NCBI RefSeq assembly: GCF_020700235.1
Contig: NZ_CP085305.1
Span: forward strand, 62,001-126,000
DNA from: Haladaptatus pallidirubidus
GTDB lineage: Archaea; Halobacteriota; Halobacteria; Halobacteriales; Haladaptataceae
Length of the DNA: 64,000 nt
Direction of reading: 5' to 3'
The translations under genes were made by a program, and so were the position numbers. The notes beneath the pieces are model-generated. The model saw only the letters and a program-made list of their open reading frames with translations, did no database searches and was not told the DNA's origin. Each line of letters opens with the position of its first letter. Position 1 is the first letter of the stretch. Shown piece after piece: positions 1 to 7,885 of this stretch.

Positions 1-70
1 CGAGGCCGACGACGGTACTAACTGTCTCAATATTGTTGTCCTTTGTGAGTACGTGGCGGGTGATGCTCAT
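1..70 (-). CDS. Possible 5' end of a gene running off the window edge
   Basis: An ATG at 70 on the minus strand opens a frame that stays open to base 1, giving an N-terminus that begins MSITRHVLTKDNN. Only 23 codons are visible, so no family can be named. The next features (from about 198) run on the opposite strand, so this would be a divergent gene. It could also be a chance open frame. Confidence 0.3.
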   Translation of the reverse strand, partial: MSITRHVLTKDNNIETVSTVVGL

Positions 71-197
71 CCTCGAGCTCCCGACGAAGTTGCTGCAGTG
101 CATTGGGTTTCCTATGATAAAATCAAAACCCGAACTGACATTCCGGAGTTCGTCGAACATTTTGTAGACTGCACCGAAGAGCTTCGCAATTCCGAGT

Positions 198-644
198 AAG
201 AGCCGTTTGAGATCTGCCGAACACTTCCCGGATCTACCGGTCGAAGCAATCGACTGGGAGGTCTCACACCAAGCCCACCGGTAGGCGTCACGAAGTACGA
301 CCCTACAACGGAGGCGATCACGATTGCGCTCACATGGGCGGCCTACGAGAAACACGGGTGGGAACAATTCAGTTCGACCGTACGCCACGAATTGATCCAC
401 GCATGGCAGTATCACGAGTTCGGCGACGCGGATCACGGGCGAACGTTCGCCCGCTGGACCGATGTACTCGACACAACGCAGCACTGCCGAGCGGTTCACA
501 TCGCCGAACTGGTGGGTGATTTGCGAAGACTGTGACGGCAGACTCGTGCGCTACCAACGCTCGAAAGTCGTGAAACACCCTGAGACGCACAATTGCGGCG
601 ATTACGGCGGGTCGCTCCGCGTTGGGGAGAGTGCAGGCCAATGA
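198..644 (+). pseudogene. Frameshifted SprT-like zinc metalloprotease
   Basis: Three reading-frame pieces together spell a SprT-like protein. The first (about 198-280) reads AEHFPDLPVEAIDWEVSHQ. The second (about 281-489) contains the zinc-binding motif STVRHELIHAWQYHEF followed by HGRTFARW. The third (about 489-644) reads FTSPNWWVICEDCDG and ends with a CGDYGGSLRV zinc-ribbon-like tail. The frame changes fall near 280 and near 488, so no single frame encodes the protein. The last piece ends in an ATGA overlap with the next gene at 641, which suggests the two were once translated together. SprT-like proteins are metalloproteases related to Spartan, which acts on DNA-protein crosslinks; that function is family knowledge only. 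Remnants of the same family occur at 30595 and 44225. Confidence 0.75.
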
Positions 645-880
645 CGGCGGAGTATCGGTGTCACCGCTGTCAGCGGGTTGTTGGGACGATGACGGTGGCT
701 GCCCCGTCGCGGGTCCATTTGAGTCCGTGCAGGCATCGGATTGCTGGCCCTGATGGATTGCTTGCAATGGGCGATTTGTACCCACCACGCCCTGATGTGT
801 GGCTGACGGATTTCCTCGCTGACCCTCACAAACTCCCCCGAATGCTTTTGGCTCTCCCTCATTCAAAAACGAACGAATGA
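641..880 (+). CDS. Small zinc-ribbon-like protein
   Basis: This 79-residue protein starts with MTAEYRCHRCQRVVG, a CxxC pair, and has a further Cys in LSPCRHR, so it probably binds zinc. The ATG overlaps the stop of the SprT-like remnant (ATGA). A paralogue lies at 44334-44615 and also follows a SprT tail with the same overlap. Both share the segment MGDLxPPRPDVW. The C-terminus here (ALPHSKTNE) differs from that copy, and a match to this tail's DNA is found separately near 45960. Function is unknown. It is probably intact, although its upstream partner is broken. Confidence 0.6.
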   Translation: MTAEYRCHRCQRVVGTMTVAAPSRVHLSPCRHRIAGPDGLLAMGDLYPPRPDVWLTDFLADPHKLPRMLLALPHSKTNE

Positions 881-902
881 GATGCAGATACAGGGGCTAA
901 CG

Positions 903-990
903 TAGGTTAGTATAGTATACTAATCTACACGGTTCTGCTGAAGATCTCCGAGCGAGACAGGAATGATGTGCTGAATACAGAGGATGGATA
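903..990. repeat. Duplicated block beginning with a 17-bp palindrome
   Basis: Positions 907-923 read TTAGTATAGTATACTAA, a perfect palindrome around a central G. The next 70 bases resemble 46042-46110 closely, with the shared stretch GGTTCTGCTGAAG and a following GTGTGCT. In the second copy this stretch opens a short frame starting MVLLKLLERD. Here the same frame runs on longer but has no ATG. The palindrome recurs with variations at 4010, 19041, 43034, 46021, 49583 and 51945. It could be an operator or a promoter element overlapping a TATA box. Confidence 0.6.
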
Positions 991-1124
991 CAGTAGACGG
1001 TCAGCGTTCATTTCAGTCCCTCCGCAATGAAACAGTTGGTAGCTAGCTGTGCATGGTTATCGCTGCCCACATCAGGAGCCTAGTGGTTGGCCGATTCAGT
1101 TGGCCACCTCGATAGGACCGCAGA

Positions 1125-1661
1125 CTACGGTCGATGAGTACCCGTTCCCTCCCGTTGAAATGCGAGTTGGATTTGCGATTTCGGAATCCATTCGTCCCGG
1201 AAGCCAACCATCTCCTCACGTTTTCTGAACGCCGCCTGCTTCTCCCGTAAACGGCTCTCTAACTGGTCGTGACGGTCGTCATCGTCACCAGTGCGCGAGA
1301 GCCCGTTTTCTAATGAGTGGATTTGATGGGCGAGCGACATCAGGGAACGGACCACCGCTGAGTCCTCGAAGAGGACAGCTTTCTCGGTTTCGCGGGTGAC
1401 GCGTCCGACGAACATCGTGGGGGTGGCCTTCTTCGTGAAATCGCCTTTCTCATCGGCTAACCACTCGGGGAGTTGGATCACTAGTTCCTCGTCGTCGAGC
1501 AAGCCCAGTAACTGCCATAACTGGCGAGTACCCTGTTCGTTGAGCAGCCTCCGGTCGCGGGCGTCCTCGAGGGAGATGTCTGTATCGGAGAGCGTCTCCG
1601 AATGCCACTCCCCGGCAAAGCTGTCATACGTTTCGAAGGTGTGAATTTCTAGAGTTGGCAT
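1125..1661 (-). CDS. Conserved haloarchaeal hypothetical protein
   Basis: This 178-residue acidic soluble protein begins MPTLEIHTFETYDSFAGEW. A central segment, FTKKATPTMFVGRVTRETE, is followed by a charged, probably helical region (residues about 120-155) and a C-terminal WIPKSQIQLAF motif. The WIPKSQI ending is familiar to me from small haloarchaeal proteins on mobile elements, but I cannot assign a function. It has no signal peptide or membrane segment. The gene stands alone: the SprT/zinc-ribbon pair lies on one side and the phosphate permease, about 390 bases away, on the other. Codon use and composition look like real haloarchaeal coding sequence. Confidence 0.75.
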   Translation of the reverse strand: MPTLEIHTFETYDSFAGEWHSETLSDTDISLEDARDRRLLNEQGTRQLWQLLGLLDDEELVIQLPEWLADEKGDFTKKATPTMFVGRVTRETEKAVLFEDSAVVRSLMSLAHQIHSLENGLSRTGDDDDRHDQLESRLREKQAAFRKREEMVGFRDEWIPKSQIQLAFQREGTGTHRP

Positions 1662-2054
1662 AGGTTGATTTGTTCCGACGGGCGGTGCTTAGAAGGCGCA
1701 TCTCGTAACGTTATAGAAACAACGGTTGGATATGGATAATTCGCTCGTCTGTCGCTACTAACCCGACTCCTCACCAGACGAGGGGGACCGGTGACCGATT
1801 CGCGCTCTCCATCTTGTACGCGTCAGTAGCACTATCTAATATGAAACAGGTACGTTCGTGGGGATACGAACCCACAAGTCTACGGTTGGCGGACCACTGA
1901 GACAACAGCTGTGCTACCGAATAGTATAATGGAACAACAGGAACGAGGTTCATACTGACCGGTAACACCATCGAGCCGCCGATATTCCCTCGTGTTCACG
2001 AGGGATGACACCGTCCGAGACGGCAACGGTAACGCAGTTAAAGTCGGCTCCGGC
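1662..2054. other. Gap without a clear gene
   Basis: No convincing coding frame was seen. The short segment at about 1858-1876 reads like the T-arm of a tRNA on the minus strand (GTGGGTTCGTATCCCCAC), but no tRNA can be folded around it. The rest carries no recognised signal. Confidence 0.4.
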
Positions 2055-3233
2055 TCAGAACCCGAATATTGGGACGAACCGGAACGTGAGATAGGCACCG
2101 ACCGTCGCGATGGCGGGCACGACGTTCTGCATCAGGACGACTCGCGCGGTCATCACGGGGTTGAATAACGCCCCCGGATCGGGGATGTCCTCGACGTCCT
2201 CCGCGCCGATTGGAGGGAGCGTCTCGCCCTCCTTGTCGGCCGCCAGCGCGTCGACCGTGACCGGAGGCCCTCCGTTGCCAGTGACTATTTCGGGGGCGGT
2301 CCTCGGTCGGGTCGCTCGGCCCCAACCCAGCCCGACGATAGACATCGTCGCGATGATGACGAAGCTCGCAGGGATGCCGAGCGCCGAGAGGAAGACGACC
2401 AGCGTCGAGGAGACCGACGCGACGACGATGGCCGCAGTGAGGGGAAGTTCCGTGAGGTCACTCCCCATCGTCTCCAGGGTTCGTCGAGCGATGGTGAACG
2501 AGCCGATGGCAACGGCGATCCCACCGAAGATGATCGCCGGGTTCATCGCCAGTTCGCCGCTGCCAACCAGCGGTGCAACGGCGTTGGCGATGTTCGAGGT
2601 GCCCGAAGCGAAGGCCATCAGACAGCCAATCGCGACGACAGTAACCGTCCCGACCAGCTCCCGACGATTGGTCGTCTTGTGGACTTGTGGGATGGGGACG
2701 ACACCGGACCGGTCAAGATCGAACAGGGGCCCCGTACTGCGCTCTATCGCGATCAGTCTGTTCAGCCGCGCGTAAAAATACCGGCCGATGACCAGCGAGA
2801 CCCAGAAGCCGATGATGGGCGAGACGACCCACCAAACGACGATCTGTCCCATCACGGCAAAATCCAGCACGCCAGCGGCCAGTGCGAGGCCGGCGATTGC
2901 CCCCACAGCGGTCATCGAGGTTGAGGCCGGGACGCCGAAGAGGTTCCCGATCAGCAGTGCGAGCCCAATGAAAAACAGCACGGCGATGGAGGATTCGAGC
3001 GTGAAGACACCGGTGTTGACGACCAGTTCGGTACCGAGTTTCGTCACGACATTCCGCCCCAGCGTCCAGGCACCGATGAAAAAGAACACGCCCATGAGCG
3101 CCGCGGCGACAGGCTTGGAGATGGCGTCGGCACCGACGGCCGGCCCGAACGCCGGCCCCGTGGTTGATCCCCCGATGTTGTAGGCGACGAACATCGCGAC
3201 GAGGACGCCAGCGATGAGCAGGAGGCTGGTCAT
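2055..3233 (-). CDS. PiT-family inorganic phosphate permease
   Basis: This 392-residue membrane protein has about ten hydrophobic segments and belongs to the PHO4/PiT family, which moves inorganic phosphate with a cation across the cytoplasmic membrane. The two family signatures are visible: an N-terminal half with AYNIGGSTTGPAFGPAVGA (residues 18-36) and the second-repeat motif GTSNIANAVAPLVG (211-224), a variant of the classic GANDVANA. A hydrophilic loop lies near residues 165-190. The start ATG overlaps the stop of the upstream gene (3230-3233), so the two are almost certainly cotranscribed and translationally coupled. No PhoU-like gene is next to it. The tetrad-repeat membrane protein upstream may serve as its partner, which is inference. 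Confidence 0.9.
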   Translation of the reverse strand: MTSLLLIAGVLVAMFVAYNIGGSTTGPAFGPAVGADAISKPVAAALMGVFFFIGAWTLGRNVVTKLGTELVVNTGVFTLESSIAVLFFIGLALLIGNLFGVPASTSMTAVGAIAGLALAAGVLDFAVMGQIVVWWVVSPIIGFWVSLVIGRYFYARLNRLIAIERSTGPLFDLDRSGVVPIPQVHKTTNRRELVGTVTVVAIGCLMAFASGTSNIANAVAPLVGSGELAMNPAIIFGGIAVAIGSFTIARRTLETMGSDLTELPLTAAIVVASVSSTLVVFLSALGIPASFVIIATMSIVGLGWGRATRPRTAPEIVTGNGGPPVTVDALAADKEGETLPPIGAEDVEDIPDPGALFNPVMTARVVLMQNVVPAIATVGAYLTFRFVPIFGF

Positions 3234-3739
3234 CGGTCCTCTGTCTCGCCGTCTTCGGCGGCCTCGCCTGTCTCGCCGTTCGCGCTCTCGGCCGCACGCT
3301 GTTCTTCGAGGGTCGTCTCCATTGTCTCGCCTACTTTCTCTTCGACAGTCTTCTCTACTGTCTCCCCAACTGTTTTTTCGACGGTTTCACCGACCGTCTC
3401 CTCTATCGTCTCTCCAACCTTCTCGTCCACCGTCCTTTCCACTGTCTCGCCCACCTGCTCCTCGACCGTCTTCTCAACTGTCTCTTCGACTGTCTCGTCA
3501 ACGGTTTCTCCGACCGTCTCGTTGACCGTCTCTTCGACGGTCTCCTTGACCGCCGTCGTCATCCAGTTCGGATCGAAACGGGCCATCTTCCAGACGACGT
3601 GGAGGACATAAGAGACCAGTACCCCAAATCCGAATGCCAACCCGACAGCGGTCCCGGCGATGACGATCAGTCCGACCGAGACCGCGATCAACAGGCCGTA
3701 GGTCAGATCGATGAGAGAGTCGACGCGGTTCGGGTTCAC
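3230..3739 (-). CDS. Membrane-anchored protein with a 21-fold tetrad repeat
   Basis: This 169-residue protein has a hydrophobic N-terminal region (residues 10-50, probably two membrane segments) followed by a strikingly regular tail. From residue 64 to 144 a hydrophobic residue, usually Val, occurs every fourth position with Glu/Lys/Thr between, in units such as VEET, VGET and VEKT. The register holds for 21 units without an insertion. The end is acidic and disordered. The stop overlaps the start of the phosphate permease by four bases, so the protein is probably made together with it. I know no named family for it. A long helical cytoplasmic or extracellular stalk that self-associates is plausible. 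Its role beside a phosphate transporter is inferred from position only. Confidence 0.8.
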   Translation of the reverse strand: MNPNRVDSLIDLTYGLLIAVSVGLIVIAGTAVGLAFGFGVLVSYVLHVVWKMARFDPNWMTTAVKETVEETVNETVGETVDETVEETVEKTVEEQVGETVERTVDEKVGETIEETVGETVEKTVGETVEKTVEEKVGETMETTLEEQRAAESANGETGEAAEDGETEDR

Positions 3740-4093
3740 GACTCACCCAGTCCGAAGGCCACCGGTATGGGTAGAACTAATCTGGAATCAATAGATGTGA
3801 GAGAGCACATACAGATTCTACACATCCCTCGTTCAAGTAATTTGGCAAAAACATTTTGCCCGGATACCGGTATTTGAGCGTGATCGATTGTAAGTCTGAC
3901 CAGAGAGAATTCCTTCCGGCTGACGGTATTGTGAGGTGCTGAACACGCGCCCTGTATTCAGTACAACCGCTAGAATCTATCACCTCTTGAGGGTTTCAAC
4001 AAGGCCATGTTAGTAAACTATACTAATCCTGGCGTATCTACTTTCGCTCTGGCTGGCGACTGTTTACACTGATTCGGAGCAAAACCTCCGTGT
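3740..4093. promoter_or_regulatory. Gap with a near-palindromic TTAGTAAA-C-TATACTAA site
   Basis: No gene is seen in this gap. At 4010-4026 the sequence TTAGTAAACTATACTAA matches the 17-bp palindrome at 907 with one arm mismatch. It lies 68 bases before the ATG of the small degenerate gene at 4094. The related copy at 43118 has a weaker form of the same site at 43034-43050 at the same distance, followed by the shared stretch CTGGCTGGCGA. This makes it a good candidate promoter or operator for that gene family. Confidence 0.5.
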
Positions 4094-4592
4094 ATGCTCC
4101 GTGAAACGGCCCTGTTTGATACGCTCCACAGCGAGCTTGCGATCGTCCTGGAGGAGACGCAGGACAAAGAGCTCAGCGCTGATCGACTTACCACGCGAAT
4201 ACTCGAAAATGATGGGGATTCATGGCTGCTGATCGGCCTCGTTGAGGGGGCACCAGCGGTTCTCACTTACAACCGACTGATGAACTCGATCACGCGAACG
4301 CCGATTGAGACTGACAGATTGGCTGGCAACAGGAGTCAGCATATCGACCGGCAACGGACGGAAGGCAAGTACTTGAATCAGTCCAATAGCTTGGACGGGC
4401 ATATTTTGACTGAGTGCAATCGAAGATGATAGCATTGAGAAGCTACTGACCGTACCGAGCGGTGATTATATCCTAAAAGAACTCTGGAGGAATGAGGGGT
4501 GGATCGAGGGAGGTGGATCAGGAGTGATGGCGCCAGATCCGGTGATGTCAAAGCGCCCTCGACACATGCTACCGTTTAGCACGAATCAATAA
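4094..4592 (+). pseudogene. Degenerate small gene of the MLRETALFD family, copy 1
   Basis: The first frame (4094-4429) encodes MLRETALFDTLHSELAIVLE and later LLIGLVEGAPAVLTYNRL. Comparison with the copy at 43118-43485 shows that the frame shifts near 4371: the matching continuation (LESVQ.LGRAYFD) lies in another frame and contains stops. A third frame from 4413 to 4592 reads TVPSGDYILKELWRNEGW and ends at TAA, which looks like former coding sequence too. The protein would have been a small soluble protein of unknown function. A third fragment lies at 45802. The pattern is one of several decayed copies on one replicon. Confidence 0.55.
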
Positions 4593-4639
4593 ATACTTTG
4601 TGGTAATATGGAAAATAAAATAGAACAGTGTTTGCTAGC

Positions 4640-4948
4640 CTATAACGGAGTTTGTGATTCATTTGGAAGAACTGCCGGAACTCGAGTGACACTCTCGACG
4701 TCGGTGTCGAAGAAGACGTCATTGCATTCGCGATCGGATTCGGCAGCTCCGAACAATCGGGGAGAAGTAGTCTGTTTCCTGGGATTTCGGCGCGTTTTAA
4801 GATGCGTGATTGATTCTATAACCGAAGTAGAACGTACGACGGCAGCGAGATGACTTTCCCGCATTGCCCGATTTTGGGCGGTTGACTTCCTGTGGGCAGT
4901 ATAAGCGGCAGTGAAATCAGCCGGGTCACCGCCCTCGGGGAAGCACAA
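4640..4948 (-). pseudogene. Remnant with a CFPEGGDP N-terminus
   Basis: The minus-strand frame begins CFPEGGDPADFTAAYTAHRK and then loses any recognisable character. The first 45 bases match 10767-10813, where the same strand reads CFPKGGDPPDPTAAYDLE. The conserved protein-level pattern, with changes at third codon positions, suggests both are N-terminal remnants of one gene family. The family is unknown. The later part of the frame may be a chance extension. Confidence 0.35.
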
Positions 4949-5098
4949 AACCTCTCGTATCCGTGAAAGCGGTTTCGAGTGCCAGCATGACTCTTTCTTT
5001 CCGCCCGGTGTTAATCGCCTCTTCCCGAACTGTGTCTTCTCATCGAGTCACACCGAATGGTCCCCAATTTTATTCTTCTTGTCGTCGCATCCTTGTCG

Positions 5099-5356
5099 AT
5101 GACTTCAGAGACACTACGACTCGACTCGTGGGCGTTCGGCTGGGCGTGCGGACTGCTCTGGGCAGGGAGCGTCGTCGTTCTCGGCCTCACCGCCCGAGTC
5201 GGATGGGGAAAACGGTGGGAACGACTCCTCGCCGACGTGTATCGTGGCTACAACGAAACCACCGCTGGACTCGCTCTCGGAGCAGTCTGGGGGTTTTTCG
5301 ACGCGTTCATCGGTAGTTACACCTTTGCTCTATTGTACAATCGCCTCCGTCAGTAA
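5099..5356 (+). CDS. Small two-helix membrane protein, holin-like family
   Basis: This 85-residue protein begins MTSETLRLDSWAFGWACGLL and has two hydrophobic segments, one at residues 10-35 and one at about 55-80 (LALGAVWGFFDAFIGSYTFALLYN). The middle carries WGKRWERLLADVYRGYNET. Proteins of this shape are widespread in haloarchaea and are often annotated as bacteriophage holin; that label is by resemblance, and lysis activity is not implied. The ATG at 5099 is preferred over the upstream ATG at 5057, because the intervening residues are not typical of the family. It sits a few hundred bases before the SulP gene. Confidence 0.7.
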   Translation: MTSETLRLDSWAFGWACGLLWAGSVVVLGLTARVGWGKRWERLLADVYRGYNETTAGLALGAVWGFFDAFIGSYTFALLYNRLRQ

Positions 5357-5549
5357 TGTCCATACTGTCACGCCGACCGCCTCATCGAATGAACGAAATG
5401 TACGATGTCGGCACAGAATTTTCATTAGAGGGGTTGTTACGATAGACGACAAGATGGATCTCATCTACTGCAAACGAATCTTTGCCTGCCGCTGACGGTG
5501 TTTCTGAACGAAGATGTGATCCTGTCAACTCTCTCGTGCAGGCACGAAA

Positions 5550-5721
5550 ATGAGCGCGTTCTTCGATGACCACCCGAACATTGACCGGCTATTACTCGTC
5601 CTTGCGTTTGCCTTTGGGAGTACTCTCGCAAGCTATCTACTCGGTGGAAACGTCGGGGGTGGCAGCGATTTCGGGGATTCTCGTCGGTGTGCTCTACGTC
5701 TGCATTCGAGAGTATAGATAA
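5550..5721 (+). pseudogene. Frameshifted small membrane protein
   Basis: The ATG at 5550 encodes MSAFFDDHPNIDRLLLVLAF and a first hydrophobic helix up to LLGGN. Continuing in frame gives a non-membrane tail, but a shift near 5655 restores VAAISGILVGVLYVCIREYR and a stop at 5719-5721. The restored protein would be about 56 residues with two membrane helices. The stop lies 18 bases before the SulP start. Either the gene is broken by one indel or the sequence carries an error. Confidence 0.5.
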
Positions 5722-5739
5722 CTTTCACAAAGAAGAGGT

Positions 5740-7542
5740 ATGAGTAAATCGTTCTCACGCTCCGGGTCGAGAGCTAGCTTTTTGAAAACTGCTGCCGTGA
5801 ACACAGTGGCACCCTGGACAATGGGAACGGAATCTTCGGATCAGCGTTCATCATCGTTTAGCCTTTTTCCAATCGTCGAGTGGCTTCGCCGCTACGACCG
5901 ATCGTGGCTTCGATCGGACGTATTCGCGGGAATTACGGTTGCTGCAGCAGTCATCCCCGAAAGCATGGCGTACGCATCACTCGCCGGTCTCCCACCAGAG
6001 ACGGGCCTGTACGCGAGTCTTTTCGCTGTTTCCACGTATCTCTTCTTCGGCACGTCGAAACAGGTCATCTACGGTCCGACCTCCGCACTCGCAGTCCTCC
6101 TCGCCGCACAAGCTACCGGACTCGGGACGACCACTACGGCATCTGATTACGCGACGATTGTTGCAGTGACGACACTACTCGTTGGTGGAATCGCCGTCAT
6201 CGCGTGGCTGCTTCGCCTCGGATTCCTCGTGAACTTCATCTCCGAATCCGTCTTGACCGGATTCTCGGCGGGAGCCGCCCTGTTCATCATCTCGACTCAG
6301 CTCGACAAACTAGTCGGCATCGCCGGTCCTTCTGGCCCGTTCTACGACCGCGTCTGGTTCGTCCTCACCCATCTTTCGGGCGTCCACCCACTCACCGCAG
6401 CGGTTGGTATCACCGGAATCGTCCTCCTCGTTCTCGGCAGGAAGTACCTCCCGCGCGTACCGACTGCGCTCGTCGTCGTGCTACTGTCAATTGCGTTTGC
6501 GACGGCGACGAATCTCGCCGCTCGGGGCGTCGCCGTCGTCGATCCGATACCGAGTGGACTGCCCTCACCTGCCGTGCCACAGTTCGCTCCGAACATAGTC
6601 ATCGGACTGTTCCCGATCGCGCTCGCGCTGTTCTTGCTCTCGTACGTGGAAGGCATGGGGGCCGTCGAGACGTTCGCCCAGCGCAACGACTATCGAGCGG
6701 ACGCGAACCAAGAACTGCTGGCGACCGGCGTCGCAAATATCGCTGCAGGACTCGGGCAGGGATTCGTCGTCGGTGGCAGTATGTCTCGGTCGGCACTGAA
6801 CGATGCTGTCGGTGGAAAGACACAACTGACGAATGCTGTCATCGCCCTCGTCCTCGTTGGCGTCCTCGTCTTCTTGACCGGCCTCTTCACCGCTCTCCCG
6901 GAGACGATTCTGGCTGCTGTCGTCATCGTCGCTGTCACCGACCTCATTGATGTCCCCGCGTTGCGCCGACTCTATCGCATCGACACGTTGGAGTTCGCCA
7001 CAGCTAGCTCCGCGTTCGCTGGCGTCCTCGTCTTCGGCATCCTCTACGGCGTCTTCATCGGCGTCCTCGTCTCCATCTTCGTAGTCGTCGGCCGGGCGAC
7101 GTATTCCCACACGGCCGAACTGGGACGAGTCCCAGAGTCAGAGGAGTTCAGCGACCTGTTGCGTCACCCCGCGAACGAGACGATTCCGGGCGTTCTCGTG
7201 TATCGAGTCGATGCGGAACTGTTCTTCGCAAACGCACCGACCGTCCGACGGAACCTCCTCGACAGACTCGACGCCCGCCCATCACCTGTCGAACTGGTCG
7301 TGTTCGACCTCCGTTCGTCACCGACGATTGATGTGACAGCCGCCGACACGCTCTTCACCATCGCTGACGACCTCGCACAGCGCGGCATTGATATTCGTCT
7401 CGCCGAAGCAGACGGTGCCGTCCGCGACGTTCTCAACGAGGTCCAGCCGGATCATTCGCTCGGGCAGACAACACTCAACGAACGAGTTATCACGGTCATT
7501 GAGGAGTGGCGAGACGAGACTGCAACGGGAACCGATGAATGA
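5740..7542 (+). CDS. SulP-family anion transporter with C-terminal STAS domain
   Basis: This 600-residue protein has a hydrophilic N-terminus of about 45 residues. Next comes the SulP signature region (ITVAAAVIPESMAYASLAGL, near residues 69-88), ten or more membrane segments with GGSMSRSALNDAVGGKTQL near 345, and a soluble STAS domain from about residue 470 (GVLVYRVDAELFFANAPTV). SulP proteins carry sulfate, bicarbonate or other anions across the cytoplasmic membrane, and the STAS domain is usually regulatory. The start at 5740 is supported by AGAGG just upstream. An internal ATG at 5821 would give a shorter N-terminus. It is followed by a small membrane protein and an APC transporter on the same strand. 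Confidence 0.92.
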   Translation: MSKSFSRSGSRASFLKTAAVNTVAPWTMGTESSDQRSSSFSLFPIVEWLRRYDRSWLRSDVFAGITVAAAVIPESMAYASLAGLPPETGLYASLFAVSTYLFFGTSKQVIYGPTSALAVLLAAQATGLGTTTTASDYATIVAVTTLLVGGIAVIAWLLRLGFLVNFISESVLTGFSAGAALFIISTQLDKLVGIAGPSGPFYDRVWFVLTHLSGVHPLTAAVGITGIVLLVLGRKYLPRVPTALVVVLLSIAFATATNLAARGVAVVDPIPSGLPSPAVPQFAPNIVIGLFPIALALFLLSYVEGMGAVETFAQRNDYRADANQELLATGVANIAAGLGQGFVVGGSMSRSALNDAVGGKTQLTNAVIALVLVGVLVFLTGLFTALPETILAAVVIVAVTDLIDVPALRRLYRIDTLEFATASSAFAGVLVFGILYGVFIGVLVSIFVVVGRATYSHTAELGRVPESEEFSDLLRHPANETIPGVLVYRVDAELFFANAPTVRRNLLDRLDARPSPVELVVFDLRSSPTIDVTAADTLFTIADDLAQRGIDIRLAEADGAVRDVLNEVQPDHSLGQTTLNERVITVIEEWRDETATGTDE

Positions 7543-7687
7543 CCGTTTCGAAGCGCCGCTTCGGTTGAGTCACAGCACTCCACAGTTCCTCGTCTCGTTC
7601 GTGGTATCTGCCTCCCGAATTAACGAATTCATGCAAAATTCTCTGTACCCACCCACGATTTCATCCATTTGAACTATTATCGAGAGC

Positions 7688-7885
7688 GTGGTAGCCGTGG
7701 TGGTGGTTCTTCTCCAACCGTCCACGTTCGTCTTGGAACTCGGACTCCTGTTGACCGTCCTCGCGTGGGGTGGCCTTCTGGTCGTCGTCCTCCACGGCCG
7801 GTACGTCGTTGAGCGAATCGCTGCGGGCACGTACCAGAACACCCCGGCTGACGAGGCCGAGAAATCAGAACAGCATGAGCGATAG
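7688..7885 (+). CDS. Small membrane protein preceding the APC transporter
   Basis: This 65-residue protein probably starts with GTG at 7688. It has a strongly hydrophobic first 35 residues (LLTVLAWGGLLVVVLHGRYV) and a short soluble tail containing ERIAAGTYQNTPADE. The stop overlaps the APC gene start at 7875 by 11 bases, which argues for coupled expression. Alternative GTG starts follow a few codons later. No function is known to me. Confidence 0.6.
   Translation: MVAVVVVLLQPSTFVLELGLLLTVLAWGGLLVVVLHGRYVVERIAAGTYQNTPADEAEKSEQHER

Noticed and set aside
369..866. Open minus-strand frame of 165 codons opposite the SprT/zinc-ribbon region
   Set aside because: Rich in Ser, Gln and Arg with no domain. 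It is the complement of true coding frames, which tend to stay open in G/C-biased codon positions.
1855..1925. Possible tRNA on the minus strand with GTGGGTTCGTATCCCCAC
   Set aside because: The stem around the loop does not pair as a five-base T-arm, and no D-arm, anticodon arm or acceptor stem can be built.
3308..3550. Regular 12-base repetition that might look like a CRISPR or satellite array
   Set aside because: The DNA units vary and follow codon boundaries, while the protein repeat is strict. It is a coding repeat.
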